Part shown: positions 1-8,700 of the stretch, one piece after another
Layout: every line of letters begins with the position of its first letter
Numbering within the stretch: the stretch's first letter is position 1
Origin: an uncultured Clostridia bacterium
GTDB taxonomy: Bacteria > Bacillota > Clostridia > TANB77 > CAG-508
Direction of reading: 5' to 3'
Assembly (NCBI GenBank): GCA_934148985.1
Contig: CAKPDO010000020.1
Coordinates: forward strand, 1 to 26,430
DNA: 26,430 nucleotides
Notes under the pieces: generated by a model
What the model was told of the DNA's origin: nothing
Database searches by the model: none
The model's input: the letters and a program-made list of their open reading frames with translations, nothing else
Made by a program: the position numbers and the translations under genes

Positions 1-3
1 AAA

Positions 4-39
4 TATTAGCACTAAATGTAAAAAAATTTAGTGCTAATA
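4..39. repeat. 14-bp inverted repeat at the left edge
   Basis: Arms 4-17 and 26-39 are perfectly complementary (14 bp) around an A-rich 8-nt spacer. No clear T-run follows on plus; only a short T-run follows on minus. It may be a terminator of a gene beyond the left edge or a protein-binding palindrome. The rest of 1-310 holds one further hairpin (216-269) and no gene that I can see. Confidence 0.55.
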
Positions 40-215
40 AATAAAAAATTTTAAGACATTTTCAAAAATGATTGACATACCCATTTTGTTAAAAAAGAAA
101 AAAAGAAAAAAAGAGTAAATTTTAAAATAATCATTTTCGTCATTCAAAATATGGTAATATTTGGCAATATATTTAGTTATCCTCTTTTTATACTATTTTT
201 TGATATCTTATAATT

Positions 216-269
216 TACGCACCTAAACCAGTTGATATAACTAGGTTACAGGTGCGTATTTTCATTTTT
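216..269 (+). terminator. Long imperfect hairpin followed by T-rich tract
   Basis: A 9-bp outer stem (216-224 with 250-258) encloses two further paired segments (AACC/GGTT and AGTT/AACT). The T-rich run 259-269 lies on the plus-strand side. That polarity suits a terminator for a plus-strand gene to the left of the window. On minus, where the neighbouring operon ends, the hairpin is present but no T-run follows, so it would be only a weak bidirectional terminator. Confidence 0.5.
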
Positions 270-310
270 CACTGTCAAACTCAGAAATTTTTATGATGTC
301 TGGAATAATC

Positions 311-1249
311 CTATTCGCTTTTTTCTTTGCTAAAATTGTTTCTTTTTAAAACTATCACTACAACTAATGCAATTACTATTAAAATTATAATGAATCCTAT
401 CACATATTTTGTATTGACATTTTTAGAAACAACTTCATCATCACTTAATTTTTCTTTTATTTCTTCTTTCATCTCTTCGTCAAATATTTGATTTTGGTTT
501 TCTTCCATACCCTCTACTGTTGGCTGCTGTTCATATGAATTTTCTATTGTATTTTCATTTTTCTGTTGTTCATTTGAAGTATTCTCTGTTGTCGTACTTT
601 GCTTTTGTTGATCTTTTGAAGCATCCTTTGTTGATGTGTTTGGCACTTGTTGTTGATTTGAAGAACTTCCTGTTGATGTGCTTGATGCTTGTTGTTGATT
701 TGAAGAACTTCCTGTAGATGTGCTTGGTGCTTGTTGTTGATTTGAAGAACTTCCTGTTGATGTGCTTGGTGCTTGTTGTTGACTTGAAGAGTTTCCTGTT
801 GATGTGCTTGGTGCTTGTTGTTGACTTGAAGAACTTCCTGTTGATGTACTTGGTTTTGTTTCTGTTTCTGTTTGTTTTGCTGTAACAGCAATTCTTTTAG
901 ATGCTGAAACATTTTTATTTTTACCATCTTGACTAGTTACATCTCCATTAACCACAACATCAATACTTCCTGTTCCTTTGCTTTTGAAAGAAATGCTAAA
1001 TGTTTTTGTTGTATTTAATGCATCTTCAGTAGCATCTGCAAATCTTTTTATACACCCATCTGTAGCACCAGAAGCTGTAATTGTTATATTCCATGCAGCC
1101 ACATTAGAAATTGTAACATTTATTGTAACTGTTGAATCAGTTTCAACAGTTGATGGTGCATTAATTGTTGCTTCATTAGCTGCTAATGAATTTTGTGAAA
1201 AAATTAACATTAGTATTAAAAATATTATAATTATATATCTTTTTTTCAT
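311..1249 (-). CDS. Membrane-anchored surface stalk protein with N-terminal beta-sandwich (possibly cohesin-like) domain
   Basis: 312 residues. A signal peptide (about 1-23) is followed by one roughly 100-residue beta-rich module that starts at ATINAPSTVE and runs to the end of the ISNVAAWNITI and FSISFKSKGTGSIDVVV strands. Next comes a low-complexity Ser/Thr/Gln stalk built from about five 14-residue repeats, then an acidic segment, one membrane helix (about residues 283-303) and a basic tail. This is the layout of a protein fixed in the membrane that presents one domain beyond the cell wall. The gene follows the dockerin-protease gene by 9 bp; its GGAGG sits at the protease stop codon, so the two are probably translationally coupled. 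The module resembles Ig-like or cohesin beta-sandwiches in strand pattern only; I cannot tell which. Confidence 0.75.
   Translation of the reverse strand: MKKRYIIIIFLILMLIFSQNSLAANEATINAPSTVETDSTVTINVTISNVAAWNITITASGATDGCIKRFADATEDALNTTKTFSISFKSKGTGSIDVVVNGDVTSQDGKNKNVSASKRIAVTAKQTETETKPSTSTGSSSSQQQAPSTSTGNSSSQQQAPSTSTGSSSNQQQAPSTSTGSSSNQQQASSTSTGSSSNQQQVPNTSTKDASKDQQKQSTTTENTSNEQQKNENTIENSYEQQPTVEGMEENQNQIFDEEMKEEIKEKLSDDEVVSKNVNTKYVIGFIIILIVIALVVVIVLKRNNFSKEKSE
636..845. repeat. Five tandem 42-bp coding repeats
   Basis: Five consecutive 42-bp units, differing at a few positions, encode the 14-residue Ser/Thr/Gln stalk repeat of the minus-strand surface protein. Unit length is a multiple of three, so copy-number change by slippage would lengthen or shorten the stalk in frame. 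Confidence 0.9.
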
Positions 1250-1258
1250 ATATCCTCC

Positions 1259-4087
1259 TTATTTTTCTATACTATTTATCTTTAATAAATGTTGTCTTAG
1301 TTTTAATAAGTCCGCAGAATTTATTGTATCATTATTAACTAACATTGCAGCCTGCTTATATTCATCTTCAAGTGTTTTCATTTTTATTAGATGTTGTCTC
1401 ATACATAAAAGGTCTGCAGAATTTATTATTCCGTCTCCATTTATATCTCCATAAACTACTGCTTTATATTGATCTCCATTATATGAAAATTCCATTCCAG
1501 TCGCAATAATAGCATTATTGCTGATATTGACTTCTTTATTTTCTAATTTCAATTTTATATTTTCAATTTTTTCTCCTAAGGTAAATCCACTAACAAATTT
1601 ACCTGATGTTTTATAACCTGCTTGGTTTAAATACTCAGTCAAGGTTTTATAATTTTTTATTTCTTCAACTACAGTATATGCAAATGTATTACTTTTTCCT
1701 TCATACATAATAGTTGCAAGATATTCCCCTGATTTTAATGTTGAAAATCCATCTATTTTATAATTATCTACTTCTTTATGTTCTTTAACGTAGTTTGCTG
1801 TTACTTTAAGTCCCGTTACATCTAGTTTTTCACCAACTATGTATGTTGTCTTTTTAGGTGGAATTATACTAATTGATTGTAGACTATTAACTGTTTCTTT
1901 TTCTTTTACTACAATTGATTGATCAGTTGTTCTTTTTAATAATACATATATTTTGTTATCAATTGATATTAAACTTAGGCTTCCTGGATTTGCTGCGTTA
2001 TCTACATCAATCCCTTCTTGCTCAAATTTTTTACTATTTTCGTTATATGCATATATCTTAGCTTTACCACTACCTGTTATATCTGTTACTAACATATATA
2101 AATTTCCTTGTGACACTGTCATCTTAGGATCTCCAAATATTAAATCAGTATTGATAGTTTCAAAATTTTTTCCGTCATATATTACCATCTTCATTTTTTC
2201 ATCAATGCGTGCACTTCCTAATGCAAAATAAAGTTTATTATTATGTGAAACTACATCAAATTGATTAGAATTAATATCATTTGGTATTTCTTTAAATATA
2301 CCATTTTCTGATTTATATATTTTAATATTACCTGCGCCTTCTCTACATATTGCATATATTTTATCATTTATTACTTCTATTTTAGGAATTCCTACTAGTT
2401 GCTTTGAATTACCTTCATAATATGTTCCTATCTCTTCAAATTTATTATATTTATATTCGTATAATGTGGCTTTAACACTTTTAGTATCTGTTTTTGCTAC
2501 ATATAGTTTTCCATTATGGACTTTATATGAAAATGTTCCATTTGTATCATTTATTGATGTTATTTTAGTCCATCCATTATTGTATTTATATAAATTTATA
2601 TTTTCGTTTGAAGAATTTAGTAAATATAATTCATCATTAAGGTTTAATAATGAATTTCCTAATGTATTTTTTTCCATATTTGATGTATTGATATTTTTCC
2701 ATTGTGTTCCATCATATATATTTGTATATATTTTTCCATTTCCCACAGTTACAGTATAAGCTTTATTTTTGTATGATATTATATTTGCGTCTTTTAGTAT
2801 ATACTCATCTTTATTTAATGCATCATCATAATTGGTATTTTTCCATGTGTCATAGTCTTTTGCATCAGGTATTATTACATCTAATTTCATGCTGTCTTCA
2901 CCGTTTGATTTTATATTTTTTATAACTATTCCTGAATTTGTACCATCACTAAATGTTAGTGCTCCTTTTGTTACATTTAAATCACTTGAGCCGATTGATG
3001 TCTTTCCACTTTCTTCTGAATATGCTGCATTAAATATTTCATTTCTTAAGGTATTATCATCTGTTTGTCCTGATTCTTCTCTAAATACGTATATTCCTGT
3101 CTGTCCTCTATTGTTACTTAATCCTGTTACAGTTGTATTTACTCTATATACTATAACTCCTGATTTTCCTATTGTTCTATCTAAATGTTCCATATCTTTG
3201 GATTTTTTTCTAAATTCGACAACAAATAATTCATATTCGTTTAATGGTGATTTTAAAATATATGCTTGGTTTCCTTCTGCTTTGTCTTGTGAATCTAATG
3301 TTAGTGTTTGACTTTTTGTTATTGTATCTATATTCAACCAATTGGTATATTTCATTCTTAAATATGCTAAAGGATATGACATATATTTACTAACACTACC
3401 CATTATATCCCATGTATATACTGGATATGAACTTGCTTGTGATGTATATAGGTCTGGATATCCTAATGAGTGTAAAAATTCGTGTGTTATTACTCCTGCT
3501 CCATTGTTGTTTATTGAATATGTGTTTAGCATGTTATATGTTCCTATTTTTTTGCCTGACCAAGTTTCATTAGATCCATAATCGCTTTTGTGGCTTACTA
3601 ATGTAGAATTTGATTCTGCGTTATCAGAACCCCCTTCTAATATTACAGATAGATTGTCTATGTATCCGTCATTATTATAGTCTAAATTGTCTTTTATGTT
3701 AGGAATTGATGAAATTAAATTGTGTATTATTGTATAGTCTAAATTGTTTTTTTCTAACCCTTCACTACTACATGGTAATTCAAATGGAATTATTTTATTT
3801 CCATCATATTGTGGAAATATATTTTTTAAATCAAATTTGTTGTATGATACCTTATTTAGATATCCTTTTACAGTTAATTCTCCTGTTCCTTCATACATTT
3901 TAATTATATTGTTTGCATTTTTTATTAGCTTTTCTTTTCCTTCTGTGTCTCCTTTAAAATATGCAAAAAATATTACGTTTGCAAAATTTTCTTTTGGTTT
4001 GTCTGATGTTTTTGCGTTTGATATTATTGGTGCTATTGCTATTCCTATTATTGTAATTATTAAAATTAAATTTGTTATTTTTTTCAT
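1259..4087 (-). CDS. Secreted M6-type metalloprotease with C-terminal dockerin-like domain
   Basis: 942 residues from the ATG at 4087, which has AAGGAG upstream; the reading frame extends further up but without a ribosome binding site. Order: signal peptide (about 1-25); M6 (immune inhibitor A-like) catalytic domain with HEFLHSLGYPD at about 202-212, matching the family HExxHxxGxPD zinc motif, and a WDIMG Met-turn; a long central beta-rich region of repeated Lys/Tyr/Gly blades, propeller-like; an Ig-like module (IVGEKLDVTGLKVTANY, Big_3-like); and a dockerin-like end. The end has two calcium-loop/helix segments (DINGDGIINSADLL and VNNDTINSADLLKLRQHL). Dockerins bind cohesins, so the neighbouring stalk protein is the obvious candidate partner. 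Substrate unknown; an extracellular host or mucin protein is plausible by family analogy. Confidence 0.9.
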   Translation of the reverse strand: MKKITNLILIITIIGIAIAPIISNAKTSDKPKENFANVIFFAYFKGDTEGKEKLIKNANNIIKMYEGTGELTVKGYLNKVSYNKFDLKNIFPQYDGNKIIPFELPCSSEGLEKNNLDYTIIHNLISSIPNIKDNLDYNNDGYIDNLSVILEGGSDNAESNSTLVSHKSDYGSNETWSGKKIGTYNMLNTYSINNNGAGVITHEFLHSLGYPDLYTSQASSYPVYTWDIMGSVSKYMSYPLAYLRMKYTNWLNIDTITKSQTLTLDSQDKAEGNQAYILKSPLNEYELFVVEFRKKSKDMEHLDRTIGKSGVIVYRVNTTVTGLSNNRGQTGIYVFREESGQTDDNTLRNEIFNAAYSEESGKTSIGSSDLNVTKGALTFSDGTNSGIVIKNIKSNGEDSMKLDVIIPDAKDYDTWKNTNYDDALNKDEYILKDANIISYKNKAYTVTVGNGKIYTNIYDGTQWKNINTSNMEKNTLGNSLLNLNDELYLLNSSNENINLYKYNNGWTKITSINDTNGTFSYKVHNGKLYVAKTDTKSVKATLYEYKYNKFEEIGTYYEGNSKQLVGIPKIEVINDKIYAICREGAGNIKIYKSENGIFKEIPNDINSNQFDVVSHNNKLYFALGSARIDEKMKMVIYDGKNFETINTDLIFGDPKMTVSQGNLYMLVTDITGSGKAKIYAYNENSKKFEQEGIDVDNAANPGSLSLISIDNKIYVLLKRTTDQSIVVKEKETVNSLQSISIIPPKKTTYIVGEKLDVTGLKVTANYVKEHKEVDNYKIDGFSTLKSGEYLATIMYEGKSNTFAYTVVEEIKNYKTLTEYLNQAGYKTSGKFVSGFTLGEKIENIKLKLENKEVNISNNAIIATGMEFSYNGDQYKAVVYGDINGDGIINSADLLCMRQHLIKMKTLEDEYKQAAMLVNNDTINSADLLKLRQHLLKINSIEK

Positions 4088-4115
4088 ATACTTACTCCTT
4101 TTTTGCTTTAATTTA

Positions 4116-4144
4116 AATATAACATAAAAAACATTTTTAGACAA
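4116..4144 (-). promoter_or_regulatory. Sigma-A-type promoter of the protease-stalk operon
   Basis: On the minus strand TTGTCT, 17 bp, then TATATT, about 30 bp upstream of the protease start. It makes the protease and stalk a two-gene unit separate from the carboxypeptidase gene. Confidence 0.6.
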
Positions 4145-4194
4145 TATTTTTTTAATTTTTTCCTGTTGGTAAAAAATTACATCGATTTTTTGTA

Positions 4195-5436
4195 TTACAA
4201 ATCAAAATAGGTAAAATAGTTTTTAGCAAAAGCATTTAAATAATTAAATATATTCTTCTTTTTAATTAAAGTTTTATTTAAAACATCAACAGAAAAATAA
4301 TCCAACCCGTTAACATTTATAGTCAGATTCCCAACAACAGAATTTTCAAGCAAAGGAGCATCAAAACTATTTGAAAATTCAATATTTGTATTTACAGAAT
4401 CTACAAAATCATTATTCACGGCAATATTTTTAAACTGAATTTGAGATTCATCAAGAGAAAAATTCAAATCTTGATAAATACCTTTTTCAATATTAATATT
4501 GCGGGAATTTTGATTTAACCAGTCATTGAAATCTTTTCTAATAATCTCATCAACATTAACAAGAGTAAAATTATTGAAAGCATAGTTAATAAGTTTTATA
4601 CTATCCAAAGTTCTATCCTTTTTTGTGTCACAACCTAAAACTACAGAAATAATATCTAAGTTCCCTCTTTTACAAGAAGTAACTAAACAGCGATTGGCAC
4701 CATTTGTAAACCCTGTTTTGATGCCATAGACACCATCTAAAGAGCCTAAAAGTTCGTTTGTATTATGCAAGTTTTTTGAATTGCCATCAATTAAAACAGT
4801 ATAACTAGAGGTATTTACAATTTTTGAAAAAGTTTCATTACATAGTGCATAATCAGCAATTTTGGCTAGTTCATAGGCTGTAGTGTAATGTTCATCTTGG
4901 TCTAAACCATGAGGAGTTACAAAATGACTAGAAGTTAAGCCTAAACTTGATGCTTTTTCATTCATGAGCTTAGAAAAATCTTCAACACTTCCAGAAGTAA
5001 ATTCCGCAAGAGCAACAGCAGCATCGTTTCCAGAAACCATAAGTAGACCGTAAAGTAAATCGTGAATTGTTATAATATCACCTGTAGACAGTCCAAGCCT
5101 AGAACCACCTGTATGGGCAGATTTCGGAGAAATAGTGGCCTTTGCAGAAAGGTCAGAAACATTTTCTAAAACAACAATTGCTGTTAAAATTTTTGTGGTA
5201 GATGCCATCTTGCATTTTTCATTTTCGTTTTTTCCGTATAAAACTGTTTTAGAGGCTCTATCATAAATTACAGCATACCTTGCATTTAAAGAGGGAGTGT
5301 CTTTAGAATTTGAAACTGAAATAGTAGTTGATAAAGGAGAAGAGGTTTCTTCTATAAAATCATCAGCAAAAGAATTTGATGGAAAAATAAATATATATAA
5401 TAATAATGTTATAAAAAATTTATATCTAAAATTCAT
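4195..5436 (-). CDS. dacF: D-alanyl-D-alanine carboxypeptidase (PBP5/DacF type, S11 family)
   Basis: 413 residues, with GGAGG before the ATG. Signal peptide about 1-24. The three penicillin-binding motifs are intact: STTK at 79-82 (acylating Ser79), SGN at 135-137 and KTG at 240-242. A C-terminal beta-rich PBP5 domain follows. Members of this family remove the terminal D-Ala from peptidoglycan stem peptides outside the membrane and limit cross-linking; DacF-like copies in spore formers act on cortex peptidoglycan, but vegetative DacA-like enzymes look the same at this level, so the symbol is a best guess. The extreme C-terminus lacks a long amphipathic anchor helix that I can recognise. Divergent from the adhesin gene. 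Confidence 0.9.
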   Translation of the reverse strand: MNFRYKFFITLLLYIFIFPSNSFADDFIEETSSPLSTTISVSNSKDTPSLNARYAVIYDRASKTVLYGKNENEKCKMASTTKILTAIVVLENVSDLSAKATISPKSAHTGGSRLGLSTGDIITIHDLLYGLLMVSGNDAAVALAEFTSGSVEDFSKLMNEKASSLGLTSSHFVTPHGLDQDEHYTTAYELAKIADYALCNETFSKIVNTSSYTVLIDGNSKNLHNTNELLGSLDGVYGIKTGFTNGANRCLVTSCKRGNLDIISVVLGCDTKKDRTLDSIKLINYAFNNFTLVNVDEIIRKDFNDWLNQNSRNINIEKGIYQDLNFSLDESQIQFKNIAVNNDFVDSVNTNIEFSNSFDAPLLENSVVGNLTINVNGLDYFSVDVLNKTLIKKKNIFNYLNAFAKNYFTYFDL

Positions 5437-5465
5437 TTTGTTCCTCCAAATTATTTTTATATAAA

Positions 5466-5494
5466 TATATAATAAATTACCAAAAATATAACAA
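5466..5494 (-). promoter_or_regulatory. Candidate promoter of the carboxypeptidase gene
   Basis: Minus-strand TTGTTA, 17 bp, TATATA, about 30 bp before the ATG. The surroundings are very AT-rich, so chance matches are likely. Confidence 0.4.
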
Positions 5495-5538
5495 GAACTT
5501 TTATCCCTTAAGAAAATTAAATTTCTTTACATAAAACA

Positions 5539-5567
5539 TTGATTTTGTGACGAAAATGTAATATAAT
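5539..5567 (+). promoter_or_regulatory. Sigma-A promoter of the thioester adhesin
   Basis: TTGATT, 17 bp, TATAAT. Predicted start near 5574 leaves a leader of about 140 nt before the ATG at 5715. Confidence 0.75.
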
Positions 5568-5579
5568 TGTAAAGGAAAT

Positions 5580-5621
5580 GTAAAATTCTGTGAGAAAGAC
5601 AGTCCGTAAGCTATATTTTAC
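5580..5621 (+). promoter_or_regulatory. Small structured 5' leader element upstream of the adhesin
   Basis: A 7-bp stem (5580-5586 with 5615-5621) encloses a short CTGT/ACAG hairpin (5588-5591 with 5599-5602) and an unpaired stretch TCCGTAAGC. It sits directly at the predicted transcript start. I do not recognise the fold and it lacks the GEMM core seen at 24719. It could be a stabilising 5' structure rather than a sensor. Confidence 0.35.
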
Positions 5622-5714
5622 TTGAAAAAATTATTTAGAATTTACATATTGAAAAAAATAAATAAAGATAGTAAAATAAAGTATAGCAAAATTATGTAAT
5701 AAGGAAGGTATTGT

Positions 5715-8700
5715 ATGAAAATGAAAAGAAGTATTACAAAAATTTTAATTGCAATGTTAGTGGTGGTATTAGCAATAGGTACGACCTCTAGTTTGGCAGT
5801 TCAAGTCCAAAGTGAAACGTTGGAGTTAACTTTATCATATTTTAGAAAAGTAAATGGGAAATACACAAATGGGTATGCATTAAATACAACAGGAAATAAC
5901 GGAGAATCACATCATCCAGTATATCAAATTATGGATGCAAATAATAATACGAATTATTATTGTTTAAATGCAACAGCTGGTGAAACATGGATGGCAGGAA
6001 CAGTTGGGACAGCAGCAACTTATAATGGATCATATAATTTAGATTCTCAAGAAGATATAAATGCATTAAAAAACGAAACATTTCTTTCATATAAGAATGT
6101 GGCTAATAGTAAATATTTAAAACAAATTTTATGGATATTAGAAAATGTATATATACCAGCTCAAGGATCAACGGATGATGTTGCAAAGAAAAACTTAGAA
6201 AATAAAAGAAGTTTGCTTGCAAAAGCTGGAATTGTGTATGGAGAGGTCGATAATAAACCACTTGGGGAAAACAACACAACAGGATACAGGTATGTAGCAC
6301 AAGATGGCTATGATTATTCATCATTAGTATCTAAACAAGCGTTAAAGGGATATTTCTATTATGATACAGATAGTAATTATCATGAGATAGAATTAACAGA
6401 TGATATGGTAGAAGTTGCTCAGCAAGCAGCTATTTGGTATTATACAAACTATAAAGATAACAATTCAAATAACAGTAATACATATAATGTAAAAGATCAA
6501 TTTTTGCCATTATTATGTTCTAATGGAACAACAGAAACAAATTCTAGTCAATGGAAATCAATGGAAAATGAAATATTTAATGTTCCTACAGATGAAGAAA
6601 ATAAAAGTGCAGAAATAGGTAAATGGAAACAAGAACAAGCAGCAATATTATGTAGTTATTTAATAGATGCAGCAGATAATTATGCCAAAAATTCGGCACA
6701 AGAAACAACAGGAAGTCCTTTAACAATAACGCCATCAGTACCAAATGTACAAGAAAAAAGTGTTGATGGAACAGGATATTATGTAGTAGGACCTATAACA
6801 ATAAATTCAGTAAGAAATGCAACATATAATTTAAATAACACAATAACAGTAAATGGGGATACACAAACAAAAGCATATATTTCAAATGCCGAAGGTACAA
6901 AAAATCCTGATCAAACAGTAAAAAATTATGTTGGAAAAGAATTTTATGTGGCTGTAGCAAAAAGCAAAATAACAAAAAATAATATAGCAATTGGTTTTGA
7001 TGGTAGTTATGTATTAAACAAGAAAATATTATGGGTTAACAAAGGAAAAGAAGAACAACCAGTAGTTAAAGTTGAACCCGGAACAGAACCAATTGAACTT
7101 GAAGTAAATTCGCCAATAACAAGAGAATTTGACTTGGCATTAAGAAAAACAATCTCTCTTCTAAGGAAAAAAGATTCAGCAGATACAAATAATACAAAAA
7201 AAATAATTAATGAAGATGGAAAAACAGCACTTAGAGCAGTAGTAGGATATTCAACAAATAGTATTAAAACTACAGGAACAGCAACATACTATCACAGAAA
7301 AGATCCAGTAGTTGTGGAAAAGGGCGATATTATAACATATACAATAGGTGTATATAACGAAGGTGATGTCAATGGGTATGCAGCAGAAATTGTAGATAAA
7401 TTGCCACAAGGGCTTAAATTTTTAAGAATTGACTATGGAAAGAATAACTATTCGTGTCATTATGATGAAAGCACAAATATAGTTACAATTACAAATATAT
7501 GGAAACATAATTTGAAGGCATATGATGGTGGTGAAAAACTTGATTCTGATAGTGTAACTTTGATATGTGAAGTAACACAAGAACCATCATCAAATACAAA
7601 TACATACTTAACAAATATTGCCTATATATCTAAATATCATAGTGAAGAAGCAGGAGATATAACAACAGATAGAGATTCAAGCACGCAAAATTCTCCATCA
7701 GCAAATCAAAATACAACAGGAACTAAATACACAGGATATCATGGAGGAAACAATAAAAACGGAGAAAGTTCAAAAGATGTATATAATGATGGAACAAACA
7801 ATAATGATTATTTCCCAGGAAAAGAAGATGATGACGATTTTGAAGTTGTAGTTGTAAAACCAGCAGCATTTGACTTAGCTTTACAAAAATATATATCAAA
7901 TGTATATTCAAATGGAACATTAAAAGCTGGAAGAACAGCCCCAACAATAAATACACAAAATTTAGCAAATAAAACAAAAACAACAGCAACTTATACACAA
8001 GACAAAACACCAATACAAGTTAAATCGGGTAATTATGTAACATATACATTTACAGTATACAACGAAGGTGAAAAAGATGGATATGTAAACAAAATAACAG
8101 ATAATATTCCAAAAGGATTACAATTTGTATATCCAAAACAACCAGCAGATGGAAAAACATTAATTACATGTGATTCTGATGGTACAGCAGGAGAAATAGA
8201 AGTAGATGACGCAACATATAAAATGATATCAAATAGCAATTCATCTTGGTCAATAGACCAAAAAGACGGAAAATTAGCAACAGATTCATATAACGGAGAA
8301 AACACAGTAAGTATAACAGCAGATGTTGCAAGTGCTTTAGGTGGAACAAATAAATTATTAAAAGCCTATGACAGCTCAAAAGATACAAAAAACGATGGAT
8401 CAGGATTAGATAGATTAAGCATAACAGTTGTATTAAGAGTAGTAGCTCAAAATGGTTCTGGTTTAACAATAAGAAATGAAGCAGCAATTACTGAAGCAAC
8501 AGATGCACAAGGAAATAAACAAGATGTAACAGCCTTAAAAGATAGAGATTCTCAAACAAATCAATGGTTAGGAAAAGATGGAGATAAAAAATATCAAGAT
8601 GATGAAGATTATGACAATATAATACTTGGAAAAGCAGATTTAGCATTAACGAAATTTATAACAGCAGTAAGCCAAGACATGACAATTGAAGATGGAGAAT

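Noticed and set aside
636..845. CRISPR array or intergenic repeat
   Set aside because: Units are contiguous without spacers and keep the reading frame of the minus-strand stalk gene.
544..927. Second minus-strand open frame within the stalk gene, Gln/His-rich
   Set aside because: It is the shadow of the 42-bp repeats in another frame; no ribosome binding site or recognisable product.
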